A stretch of DNA of 8,930 nucleotides from Pseudomonadota bacterium (GCA_023454395.1 JAEYFY010000328.1:1-8930), one strand, 5' to 3'; shown: positions 1 through 5,656, counted from the first letter of the stretch. Program-made: numbers and translations. Notes: a model not told the origin generated them from the letters alone.

Positions 1-325
1 GATGCCATTTATGCAATTGTCGATGAATAAAAGGTGTCACTACAAGCCCAATTGATAAAATAAAAACACACTGAAGAAATAAACCATAGATTGCAATAAA
101 AAAGCGCCCTGTTGGGGTTGCAGGTGCTGGCTCTACCGGTTGACCACTTAACATAGAGATTGCATTTAATGAAGATTCCATAAAGGTATGCCCTTCAATT
201 AAATAAAACCCTAATACGCCGGGTAATAAACCTAAGAAAAAGAAAATAGAGCCTATTACATAATAGCGTAAGATGCGTAGAATAAAATGATCGAGCCTTA
301 AAAGTTCTTCGGTAAATTTTTCCAT
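1..325 (-). CDS. Two-TM potassium-channel-like membrane protein (partial, C-terminus cut by window edge)
   Basis: The reading frame opens at ATG 325-323 and stays open to the window edge, giving 108 residues. It begins MEKFTEELLRLDHF and ends at the edge with HRQLHKWH. Two hydrophobic segments are visible (about residues 21-42 and 75-99). Between them lies a short amphipathic stretch, MESSLNAISMLSGQPV (49-64), in the position of the pore loop of two-helix potassium channels. From memory, bacterial proteins annotated as ion-channel-like share the pore-region pattern and a C-terminal H-R-x-L-H motif, so only a few residues are probably missing. No TVGYG-type filter is present, so potassium conduction is not supported. 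The gene lies downstream of the stress-protein gene on the same strand, but a terminator between them suggests separate transcription. The family call is by resemblance only. Confidence 0.6.
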   Translation of the reverse strand, partial: MEKFTEELLRLDHFILRILRYYVIGSIFFFLGLLPGVLGFYLIEGHTFMESSLNAISMLSGQPVEPAPATPTGRFFIAIYGLFLQCVFILSIGLVVTPFIHRQLHKWH

Positions 326-344
326 TCTTACCCACGTTCTAGAC

Positions 345-377
345 TATTTATTCAATAAACTGCTTATTGAATAAATA
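345..377. repeat. AT-rich perfect inverted repeat upstream of the membrane-protein gene
   Basis: TATTTATTCAATAA (345-358) is the exact reverse complement of TTATTGAATAAATA (364-377), with a 5-base centre. It lies 20 bases upstream of the membrane-protein ATG, within its probable promoter or leader. It could be an operator, a leader hairpin, or a back-up to the terminator at 391-434. No T-tract follows on the minus strand, so a second terminator is less likely. Confidence 0.5.
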
Positions 378-390
378 AGTTAAGCTACGC

Positions 391-434
391 AAAAAAACTA
401 AAAAATATGCTATGAGGAATGCTCATAGCATATT
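391..434 (-). terminator. Rho-independent terminator of the universal stress protein gene
   Basis: A perfect 12-bp stem, AATATGCTATGA (404-415) with TCATAGCATATT (423-434), has a 7-base loop. On the minus strand it is followed by TTTTTAG and then seven T (complement of 391-403). It starts 10 bases beyond the stress-protein stop codon. The stem is AT-rich, but its length and the double T-tract make it a good terminator. Confidence 0.75.
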
Positions 435-443
435 AGTAATATA

Positions 444-872
444 TTAACGAACAACTAACACTGAAATTTCAGCATAGCGAACAACGCCCGCAGCCGTAGA
501 GCCTAATAAATGAGTGCTAATATTAGGTCTACGTGAACCAATCACAATTAAGTCTGCTTGAATATCTTTTGCTGTGACTAAAATTTCATCACGAGGGGAG
601 CCAAAAGTAACCGTATAAGCGACCTTTTCAGCAGGCAAATCCACCGAATCTACCAACATTTGCATATCATTCTCTGCTTTTACTGTCGCTTTATCTTTAA
701 TTTCTGGATAACCCAATGAATAAGCATTAATGATTGCTGAAGAGATAGGAAGAACATGAATTAAGTGTAAGTTAGCTCCTGTTTCTTTTGCTAAATACAC
801 AGCATGTCGTACCGCTTTACTGGTTAACTCTTCTTCCACAATATCAATAGGCACTAAAATCGTTTTATACAT
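444..872 (-). CDS. Universal stress protein, UspF/UspG type
   Basis: A 142-residue cytoplasmic protein of the UspA superfamily, small Rossmann-like nucleotide-binding proteins induced by stress or growth arrest. The N-terminus MYKTILVPIDI is the family's first beta strand. SKAVRHAVYLA (18-28), HVLP (39-42) and FGSPRDEI (90-97) match E. coli UspG best. The C-terminal nucleotide-binding region starts at IGSRR (111-115) and continues through GST (124-126) to the typical end SVLVVR. The second glycine of the G-2x-G-9x-G(S/T) motif is replaced by Arg, as UspF and UspG also vary there. The ATG at 872 is chosen over an in-frame one at 923 because it begins the conserved domain and is preceded by GAGAGGAG at a spacing of 7. 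It lies 142 bp downstream of the hydrate dehydratase gene, with no clear terminator between, so read-through is possible. Confidence 0.9.
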   Translation of the reverse strand: MYKTILVPIDIVEEELTSKAVRHAVYLAKETGANLHLIHVLPISSAIINAYSLGYPEIKDKATVKAENDMQMLVDSVDLPAEKVAYTVTFGSPRDEILVTAKDIQADLIVIGSRRPNISTHLLGSTAAGVVRYAEISVLVVR

Positions 873-1014
873 AATAACTCCTCTCAACTCTCCATTTGCC
901 TTAATCTTATCGCAATAACCCAAAGATTACTGTGAGTGAATTAACTAAAAACAACCTAATCTTAATATAAACCTACTTTAATTATTAATACGTTAAGCTA
1001 AAAAATAAAAGTGA

Positions 1015-1899
1015 TTATTCAAAATAGTTTGCATTATGTTGCTGTGTTAACGTCCATATTTGATTGCGAATATTTCGGATAGCATCAATCAATTCTGATG
1101 CAGTTAATCCTATTGGTCCAATACCTTTTTTAACTAAGAGATCTGCCGACATTCCATGTATCCAAACGGCACTTTTCACCGCATCCGACATTGACATTCC
1201 TTGTGCTAAAAAACTGCCCATAACGCCTGTTAGCACATCACCGCTCCCTGCTGTTGATAATCCACTATTACCGGTTGTATTAATTGTGATTTCGCCTTTC
1301 GGAGAAGTCACTACGGTATGTTGACCTTTAATAATTGCCCAACAATGATAAATCTTCGCAATTTCTTTCGCTGCTTCTTCTCTATTATTTTGAATATCAT
1401 TTAGCGTGCAATTAAGCAAAATAGACGCTTCTTTAGGATGTGGGGTTAATACACAGTGCTGATTAAGTGAGAGTTCTGATTTAAAATTAGCCATGAGTAC
1501 TAATGCATCCGCATCAAAAACATAAGGTCTATTTTCATTACGCTGTACTAAAACTGTTGATAAGATTTCTTCAGAATTTGCAGATAATCCCAACCCACAC
1601 CCAATCGCCCAAGCAGAAATGTCTTGCTGATTTATCAATGTTTGTGCTGTTTTAAGCATAAGCTCTGGCGCACTATCAATAAAAGGAACAGGAAGTTGTG
1701 ACTGAGCAAAACCAAGAAATACCTTCCCACACCCTGCTTTTAATGCACTTTTACCTGCTAATACAATAGCACCGCTCATTCCTTCTGAGCTACCTACAAT
1801 ACCTAATGTGCCGAATGTTCCCTTATGTGTATTTCCTGATTTGCGCTGATAAAGTGCGGGATAATGAGTGATGGCATGTAATAGTTGTTCTTCATTCAT
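1015..1899 (-). CDS. nnrD: Stand-alone ADP/ATP-dependent NAD(P)H-hydrate dehydratase (YjeF C-terminal/CARKD family)
   Basis: This 294-residue cytoplasmic enzyme of the ribokinase-like superfamily converts the S epimer of hydrated NADH or NADPH back to the normal cofactor, using ADP (bacteria) or ATP. Visible family marks are GTFGTLGIVGSSEGMSGA (27-44), FDADAL (128-133), TPHPKE (152-157), IIKGQHTVV (189-197) and the anion-hole and catalytic-base motif TAGSGDVLTG (216-225, Asp221). The E. coli protein fuses this domain to an N-terminal epimerase and is about 515 residues; here only the dehydratase half is present, as in the stand-alone Bacillus form. The start at 1899 is preferred over 1941 because GGGAG lies 7 bases upstream and the longer N-terminus is only a Lys/Arg-rich run. 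It is divergent from yecF. An epimerase partner or a full-length paralogue is expected elsewhere in the genome. Confidence 0.9.
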   Translation of the reverse strand: MNEEQLLHAITHYPALYQRKSGNTHKGTFGTLGIVGSSEGMSGAIVLAGKSALKAGCGKVFLGFAQSQLPVPFIDSAPELMLKTAQTLINQQDISAWAIGCGLGLSANSEEILSTVLVQRNENRPYVFDADALVLMANFKSELSLNQHCVLTPHPKEASILLNCTLNDIQNNREEAAKEIAKIYHCWAIIKGQHTVVTSPKGEITINTTGNSGLSTAGSGDVLTGVMGSFLAQGMSMSDAVKSAVWIHGMSADLLVKKGIGPIGLTASELIDAIRNIRNQIWTLTQQHNANYFE

Positions 1900-1957
1900 A
1901 TTATTCTCCCTTCTTTTTCTGCATTTTTTCTTATTGCTCACAATGGTTGCTTTACCA

Positions 1958-2009
1958 CATTTTGTTTGTATTAACGTTCAAAGTATAGCGTGATTTCAAC
2001 AAACAAATG
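1958..2009 (-). promoter_or_regulatory. Putative promoter region of the hydrate dehydratase gene, flanked by an inverted repeat
   Basis: On the minus strand TATACT (complement of 1982-1987) is a good -10 hexamer about 80 bases upstream of the start codon; no good -35 is visible. It is framed by CATTTTGTTTGT (1958-1969) and ACAAACAAATG (1999-2009), inverted copies that differ by one extra T. The position suggests an operator or a cruciform around the promoter. Not recognised as the site of any known regulator. Confidence 0.3.
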
Positions 2010-2099
2010 GGATCACTGGCTATTTTGTCTCTTTATCATGCTAACAATTTCGATATGATAAAATGCTTTCATTATCACTATTCATACCTCGCTGAGACT

Positions 2100-2151
2100 T
2101 TGCTATTCTTATGACCTAGCTTGATATGATTTATAAATTAAAGACAAAGGA
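2100..2151 (+). promoter_or_regulatory. Putative yecF promoter and ribosome-binding site
   Basis: TTGCTA (2100-2105) and TATGAT (2125-2130) resemble sigma-70 hexamers but have a long 19-base spacer. A second possible -10, TATAAA, lies at 2132-2137. The ribosome-binding site AAAGGA (2146-2151) is 9 bases from the ATG. The ribosome-binding site is convincing; the promoter is a guess. Confidence 0.35.
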
Positions 2152-2160
2152 ACGTAGATA

Positions 2161-2382
2161 ATGAACGAAAAGTTTAAAACACAAGCAGATGTAGAAACAT
2201 TAGCAGAAGAAGTGGCTTGCTTAAAAACACTAGTCACCTATATGTTAAAAGCATTAGGTCAAGCAGATGCTGGGCGTGTTATTTTAAATATTGAACGTGC
2301 TATTGCAGAAGTTGATGACGAAAAACAAGCAGAGACATTCCGTAATACGATTAGCCAAATTAAGACAGCCTATCGTCAATAA
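2161..2382 (+). CDS. yecF: YecF-family protein (DUF2594)
   Basis: A 73-residue protein that aligns along its length with E. coli YecF: EEVACLKTLVTYMLKALGQA (16-35) and DAGRVIL (36-42), then an end matching the E. coli KQIKQAYRQ as SQIKTAYRQ. No biochemical role is established for the family to my knowledge. The sequence is predicted as mostly helical, with no signal peptide or membrane segment, and fits a small soluble, possibly oligomeric protein. Usual length of the family is about 74 residues, so it is complete. It stands alone on the plus strand, divergent from the hydrate dehydratase gene, and is followed by a long structured 3' region before its terminator. Confidence 0.92.
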   Translation: MNEKFKTQADVETLAEEVACLKTLVTYMLKALGQADAGRVILNIERAIAEVDDEKQAETFRNTISQIKTAYRQ

Positions 2383-2385
2383 TCC

Positions 2386-2503
2386 GTTTATTTTCGAATT
2401 GAGTATTTGCACATATTTTTATTCTGTTTTCTAACCTTTTTGTGCTGCACAAATAAACAAAATTTGATTTCAAATTTCCTATATACTCAATCTCGAAATA
2501 AAC
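2386..2503 (+). other. Structured 3' region of yecF: long imperfect inverted repeat with nested palindromes
   Basis: Starting 3 bases after the yecF stop, 2386-2406 can pair with 2483-2503 over about 20 bp with one single-base bulge on each side. Its core is ATTGAGTAT (2398-2406) with ATACTCAAT (2483-2491), continued by TCGA with TCGA. Inside lie two more palindromes: TTTGTGC-T-GCACAAA (2439-2453) and AAATTTGA-TT-TCAAATTT (2460-2477). The whole sits just before the strong terminator at 2525-2554. This may be a structured 3' UTR, a 3'-derived small RNA, or a small decayed palindromic element. No known RNA family is recognised. Confidence 0.5.
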
Positions 2504-2524
2504 CATTCTTTATTCATTTAGCTA

Positions 2525-2554
2525 CCCCTCTATCCTTGTAGAGGGGATTTTTTT
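2525..2554 (+). terminator. Strong rho-independent terminator
   Basis: A perfect 8-bp GC-rich stem, CCCCTCTA (2525-2532) with TAGAGGGG (2539-2546), has a 6-base loop (TCCTTG). It is followed by A and seven T (2548-2554). It lies 142 bases beyond the yecF stop, an unusual distance if it only ends the yecF mRNA. Confidence 0.9.
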
Positions 2555-3080
2555 CTCTTTTACCCACCTCAATATTTCTATTCAAATTATTTTTATATTA
2601 CTCAAATGATAATGAGTTTGTTTTCTTTTGGTGTTTTTAACTAATAGTTACCATCAAACATTCTTTTTGTTTAATATTTTTAATGTTATTTAGATTAAAT
2701 AATAAAATTAGAGTCTTTACTATCATTGCCCGCATGAACACAAATTAACCTATTAAATACAATGTGTTAAAATCACCTTAATGATAGCTAATGATCACTT
2801 AACTATTTTTTATTCTGAACTTTATATTTAAAACATACATTTTATTATTTTTAACACAAATAAAAACTGACCATTTAAAATGTAAATAAAGATAAATCCT
2901 AATATTATTATATTTTTAGTTATTTTATTTATTGTGAATTGTAAAATTTATTAAGACAAAAGTTGCTAGCTTATTGTCCCTAAACGCAATTATAACGAAA
3001 ATAGTTAAAACCAATAGGATTAAAAACATTAACCATTTATATTTTTACACTTATTCTGATTTATCGTCACTCCTGTTTAT
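2555..3080. other. Very AT-rich intergenic stretch without a recognisable gene
   Basis: About 525 bases with no plausible coding frame, RNA gene or mobile element that I can see. It holds many A/T runs, a short palindrome CATTT-A-AAATG (2872-2882), and a TGATAATGAGT stretch near 2607 that only loosely resembles half of a Fur site. Such composition is typical of H-NS-bound DNA, but that is inference. Confidence 0.5.
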
Positions 3081-3081
3081 A

Positions 3082-3128
3082 TGTTACACTACAATAAGTA
3101 CGTACTAAAAAATAAACATGAGGCTAAA
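3082..3128 (+). promoter_or_regulatory. Putative extended -10 promoter and ribosome-binding site of the small secreted protein
   Basis: TG-T-TACACT (3082-3090) resembles an extended -10 element; no good -35 is visible. A perfect 10-bp palindrome, AGTACGTACT, lies at 3097-3106 in the leader. The ribosome-binding site GAGG (3120-3123) is 5 bases from the ATG at 3129 and decides the start. Confidence 0.35.
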
Positions 3129-3494
3129 ATGAAACCACTTCTCTTATCTCTGCTATTATTACCTGCTGTTGCGTTCGCAAACCCAACAAAAATGGCTGAT
3201 GATTACTGCGATACCTTTAAAGATATCTCAATTAAAGCTTATGATACAAAAGAGCCAGCAGAGAAAATTGCTAAAGATGCAATGGCCTCTCTGAGTGCAA
3301 AGAAATTTGATTTTGCAAAACTAGAAGCAACTGAAGCGCAATTCACTGAAGGTGCTATTGAAGTTGTTAATTCTTTACGTGAAGCCAAATCTGAAATTGG
3401 CTCTCGCGCAGAATTCCAAGACGGTTTAACTCAAATTGTTGCGGCTTGTAAAATTCAAATGGTCGCTGCATTAGAAGAAGAGACAAAAAAATAA
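3129..3494 (+). CDS. Small secreted (periplasmic) protein of unknown function
   Basis: A 121-residue protein that I do not recognise. It starts with a clear Sec signal peptide, MKPLLLSLLLLPAVAFA, with a type I cleavage site AFA|N after residue 17. The mature part of about 104 residues is mostly predicted helical and charged. It has exactly two cysteines, Cys27 near its start and Cys107 near its end, which could form a disulfide clamping the two ends in the periplasm. No lipobox, membrane anchor or catalytic motif is visible. The ATG at 3129 is chosen over an in-frame one at 3081 because it has a good ribosome-binding site and begins the signal peptide. The gene is monocistronic: AT-rich DNA lies upstream and a terminator at 3529-3557. 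Confidence 0.85.
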   Translation: MKPLLLSLLLLPAVAFANPTKMADDYCDTFKDISIKAYDTKEPAEKIAKDAMASLSAKKFDFAKLEATEAQFTEGAIEVVNSLREAKSEIGSRAEFQDGLTQIVAACKIQMVAALEEETKK

Positions 3495-3528
3495 TCTTCT
3501 CATTAAAAAAATGAGTAGCAATCAATTT

Positions 3529-3557
3529 AAAGAGTAGAAATTATCCTGCTCTTTTTT
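3529..3557 (+). terminator. Rho-independent terminator of the small secreted protein gene
   Basis: AAAGAGTAG (3529-3537) pairs with CTGCTCTTT (3546-3554), 9 bp including one G-U, with an 8-base loop and a T run (3552-3557). A weaker hairpin, CTCAT/ATGAG (3499-3515), lies just after the stop codon. Confidence 0.7.
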
Positions 3558-3559
3558 CT

Positions 3560-3622
3560 TTCCCCCTCAATTCCCCCTCACCTATCACCTATCACCTATT
3601 CTTCTATTCTTCTATTCCTCTA
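3560..3622. repeat. Three consecutive pyrimidine-rich tandem repeats
   Basis: TTCCCCCTCA occurs twice with an 11-base period (3560-3580). CACCTAT follows three times without gaps (3579-3599). TTCTTCTA then occurs three times (3599-3622, the third copy TTCCTCTA). Nearly all bases are C or T, with single A residues, on the plus strand. Simple repeats of this kind arise by slippage and may vary in copy number between strains. Confidence 0.8.
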
Positions 3623-3639
3623 TTCTATAACTAACTTCC

Positions 3640-3860
3640 TATACTCTAAATAATTCAAAATGTAGCTAGGCGACAAGTGAATGAGTCGCTAGGAGCATAC
3701 ATAAGTATGTGACTAGTGCGAATGAACGTAGTCAACAACGCTACAGTTTGAAGTATGACGAGTAATGAATGAACATAGCCAACAACGCTACAATTTGAAG
3801 TATGACGAGTAATGAATGAACATAGCCAACAACGCTACAGTTTGAAGTATGACGAGTATT
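3640..3860. repeat. ERIC (IRU) intergenic repeat, expanded to 221 bp
   Basis: The left end TATACTC (3640-3646) and right end GAGTATT (3854-3860) are near-perfect terminal inverted repeats. The interior carries the family landmarks: GTGAATGA near 3677, AGGAGCATACATAAGTATG (3691-3709) with its central hairpin CATAC-ATAA-GTATG, and GTGACTAG right after. These correspond to the conserved ERIC core (GTGAATCCCCAGGAGC and GTGACTGGGGTGA in the consensus). ERIC elements are non-coding, non-autonomous palindromic repeats of about 127 bp found between genes in Enterobacterales. This copy is longer because part of its right half is tandemly repeated. It ends 72 bases before hemB, so it may affect hemB transcript structure or stability. 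Confidence 0.85.
3734..3858. repeat. 47-bp tandem repeat inside the ERIC right half (2.7 copies)
   Basis: Copy 1 is 3734-3780, copy 2 is 3781-3827 and copy 3 is 3828-3858 (31 bases, truncated). Each starts AACAACGCTACA and passes through TTTGAAGTATGACGAGTA. Copies 1 and 2 differ at a single base (G at 3746, A at 3793; copy 3 has G at 3840). The 12 bases before copy 1 (3722-3733) match the end of the unit with two changes. High identity points to recent duplication. Confidence 0.9.
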
Positions 3861-3881
3861 CTATCTATTGATATTAAGGTT

Positions 3882-3927
3882 TATACTACCTCGGTAAATA
3901 CTTGTTAGTACTGGCCATAAAAAGGAG
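3882..3927 (+). promoter_or_regulatory. Putative hemB promoter -10 and ribosome-binding site
   Basis: TATACT (3882-3887) is a good -10 hexamer. A 17-base spacer places TTCTAT (3859-3864) as a weak -35, which overlaps the last bases of the ERIC element. AAGGAG (3922-3927) lies 5 bases before the GTG start and is a strong ribosome-binding site. The promoter is tentative; the ribosome-binding site is solid. Confidence 0.4.
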
Positions 3928-3932
3928 ATATT

Positions 3933-4910
3933 GTGAGCAACGAACAATCCATCCAGCGATTAAGAAGACTACGCCAGTCCGAAAACCTGCGCGCGCTCTT
4001 TCAAGAAACAACACTGACTAAAAATGATCTCGCTCTGCCTATCTTTGTAGAAGAAGGGCTTGATGATTACCAACCGATTAAAAGCATGCCAGGTGTCGTT
4101 CGTATTCCTGAAAAACGTCTTGCTTATGAAATTGAACGTATTGCAAAGGCTGGCATTAAAACTGTCATGACTTTTGGGGTATCCCATCACCTTGATGAAA
4201 CAGGAAGTGATGCTTGGAAAAGTGATGGCTTAGTTTCTCGCATGTCTCGTATTTGTAAAGATGCAGTACCAGAAATGATTGTCATGTCTGATACCTGTTT
4301 TTGTGAATACACATCGCATGGTCACTGTGGTGTTTTACATGGTGAACATGTTGATAATGACGAAACTATCTATAATTTAGGGCTTCAAGCGGTTGCTGCC
4401 GCACAAGCGGGTGCTGATTTTATTGCGCCATCAGCAGCAATGGACGGTCAAGTTGCCGCTATTCGTGCCGCTCTTGATAAAGCAGGATTTAGCGACACCG
4501 GTATTGTTTCTTATTCGACTAAATTTGCTTCTGCCTTATATGGTCCTTTCCGTGATGCAGCAGGCTCTCGCTTAATTGGTGATCGTAAAACTTATCAAAT
4601 GAATCCAATGAACCGCCGTGAAGCGATCCGTGAATCATTAATTGATGAGCAAGAAGGCGCTGATATGCTGATGGTAAAACCAGCGGGTGCTTATTTAGAT
4701 ATTATTCGTGATGTGCGTGAACGCACTTTATTACCTTTAGCGGCTTATCAAATCAGCGGTGAATATGCTCAAATTAAATTTGCAGCGTTAGCTGGTGCAA
4801 TCGATGAAGATCGAGTGGTAATGGAAACTTTAGGCTCAATAAAACGCGCAGGTGCAGATTTAATTCTGTCTTACTTTGCGCTTGATTTAGCGGAAAGAAA
4901 CCTACTGTAA
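3933..4910 (+). CDS. hemB: Porphobilinogen synthase (delta-aminolevulinic acid dehydratase)
   Basis: A 325-residue cytoplasmic TIM-barrel enzyme that condenses two 5-aminolevulinate molecules into porphobilinogen, the second common step of heme, siroheme and cobalamin synthesis; the family forms homo-octamers. The active-site lysines are present: Lys197 in [17 protein letters not shown] (193-209) and the Schiff-base Lys249 in [10 protein letters not shown] (245-254). The zinc ligands are Cys122, Cys124 and Cys132 in [14 protein letters not shown] (120-133), so this is the zinc-dependent type rather than the magnesium-only type with Asp at these places. Length matches E. coli HemB (324). The start is GTG at 3933, chosen for its strong ribosome-binding site and for alignment with the family N-terminus. 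The gene is monocistronic, with an ERIC element upstream and its own terminator. Confidence 0.98.
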   Translation: MSNEQSIQRLRRLRQSENLRALFQETTLTKNDLALPIFVEEGLDDYQPIKSMPGVVRIPEKRLAYEIERIAKAGIKTVMTFGVSHHLDETGSDAWKSDGLVSRMSRICKDAVPEMIVMSDTCFCEYTSHGHCGVLHGEHVDNDETIYNLGLQAVAAAQAGADFIAPSAAMDGQVAAIRAALDKAGFSDTGIVSYSTKFASALYGPFRDAAGSRLIGDRKTYQMNPMNRREAIRESLIDEQEGADMLMVKPAGAYLDIIRDVRERTLLPLAAYQISGEYAQIKFAALAGAIDEDRVVMETLGSIKRAGADLILSYFALDLAERNLL

Positions 4911-4925
4911 TTTGCAGCTATTCCG

Positions 4926-4968
4926 AACCCTTAGTAAGTTTCGTTACTCGCTAAGGGTTTTTCTTTTT
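4926..4968 (+). terminator. Rho-independent terminator of hemB
   Basis: AACCCTTAG (4926-4934) pairs with CTAAGGGTT (4951-4959). The loop can be shortened by AGTAA/TTACT pairing inside. A run of five T (4958-4962), then C and five more T, follows. It begins 15 bases after the hemB stop. Confidence 0.88.
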
Positions 4969-5028
4969 AATATTCTTCTTTCTTCCCCCCTTTTCCTTTT
5001 ATTTTTATCATTTTATTCTTATCATTTT

Positions 5029-5047
5029 GATTTTTATTATCATTACT
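5029..5047 (-). promoter_or_regulatory. Possible Fur-box-like sequence upstream of the HIT gene
   Basis: Read on the minus strand these 19 bases contain TAATGATAAT and agree with the classical 19-bp Fur consensus at 14 positions by my count. Further TTATCATT copies occur at 5005-5012, 5019-5026 and 5037-5044. They lie just upstream of the candidate -35 at 5058. The region is T-rich, so the match may be due to composition. Confidence 0.2.
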
Positions 5048-5057
5048 TGGTTAAGTT

Positions 5058-5132
5058 TTGAAAAAAATTACACATAAAGCTATCTTTTTAGCATTAATTT
5101 TGCTGAGATATCAGCTCATTTTTGGCTAGAGG
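5058..5132 (+). promoter_or_regulatory. Putative sigma-70 promoter and ribosome-binding site of the HIT gene
   Basis: TTGAAA (5058-5063) and TATCTT (5081-5086) are separated by an ideal 17 bases and match the consensus at 5 and 4 of 6 positions. The transcript would have a leader of about 45 bases. AGAGG (5128-5132) is the ribosome-binding site, 5 bases before the ATG. Confidence 0.5.
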
Positions 5133-5137
5133 TTACT

Positions 5138-5602
5138 ATGGATAATTGTATTTTCTGTCAAATCGTTGCTGGAAAGGCACCTTGCCATAAAATTTGGGAA
5201 GACGAGCACCACCTTGCATTTCTGTCTATATTTCCGAATACCAAAGGCTTTACCGTTGTTATTCCTAAAAAACACTATCCAAGTTACGCTTTTGATCTTA
5301 GTGATGAAGCCTTAGCTTTATTAGTGATTGCGACAAAAAAAGTGGCAAAAATCTTAGATAAAACATTTCCTGATGTTTCTCGTTCAGGAATGTTTTTTGA
5401 AGGATTTGGCGTTGATCATGTTCATAGCAAACTTAGTCCGATGCACGGTACTGGTGATATGACAAAATGGGCGCCTATTGAAAATAAACAGAAAATTTTC
5501 TTTGATAAATATCCGGGTTATCTTTCATCGCATGATTCTGAACGTGCTAGTGATGAAGAACTTGCACAATTAGCGGCGCTGATCAGAAAAAATAGCCGAT
5601 AA
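5138..5602 (+). CDS. HIT-family protein (histidine triad-like, H-x-H-x-K variant)
   Basis: A 154-residue cytoplasmic protein of the HIT superfamily, which hydrolyses or transfers nucleotides at alpha-phosphate bonds (purine phosphoramidates, Ap4A and similar). The N-terminal CIFCQIVAGKAPCHKIWED (4-22) is the typical HIT opening, and Cys4 and Cys7 with His46 and His94 are candidate zinc ligands. VVIPKKHYPSY (40-50) is the conserved second block. The catalytic motif is GVDHVHSKLSPMHG (91-104): His94 and the presumed nucleophile His96 are present, but the third His of the triad is Lys98. Compared with about 110-120 residues for HinT, the C-terminus is extended and contains W111 and a KYPGYLSSHDSERASDEELA stretch. 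From memory this Lys variant and extension recur in a subgroup of bacterial HIT proteins, so it is probably functional. Substrate unknown. Monocistronic. Confidence 0.88.
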   Translation: MDNCIFCQIVAGKAPCHKIWEDEHHLAFLSIFPNTKGFTVVIPKKHYPSYAFDLSDEALALLVIATKKVAKILDKTFPDVSRSGMFFEGFGVDHVHSKLSPMHGTGDMTKWAPIENKQKIFFDKYPGYLSSHDSERASDEELAQLAALIRKNSR

Positions 5603-5656
5603 TGAAAATCTAATCCGTTCTTCTGATATTTATCCATATATAAAATTTTCAGATAT

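Noticed and set aside
1064..1324. Open frame on the plus strand inside the hydrate dehydratase gene
   Set aside because: It is antisense to a well-supported enzyme gene, and its composition mirrors that gene. The same applies to other frames within hemB, codA, codB and the phosphatase gene (for example 4393-4575, 5841-6026, 7034-7249, 8129-8488).
2600..2620. Fur-box-like TGATAATGAGT in the AT-rich intergenic stretch
   Set aside because: By my alignment it matches only about two thirds of the consensus, lies over 450 bases from the next gene and sits in very AT-rich DNA; a chance match is likely.
3081..3128. Longer start for the small secreted protein at 3081
   Set aside because: It would put 16 mostly polar and charged residues before the signal peptide and overlap the candidate promoter. 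The ATG at 3129 has the ribosome-binding site.
3560..3860. CRISPR array
   Set aside because: The 47-bp units are joined directly with no spacers, and the surroundings are a recognisable ERIC element. No cas gene is near.
3640..3860. MITE linked to a known insertion sequence
   Set aside because: The terminal and core sequences fit the ERIC/IRU family, and no transposase or clear target-site duplication is visible.
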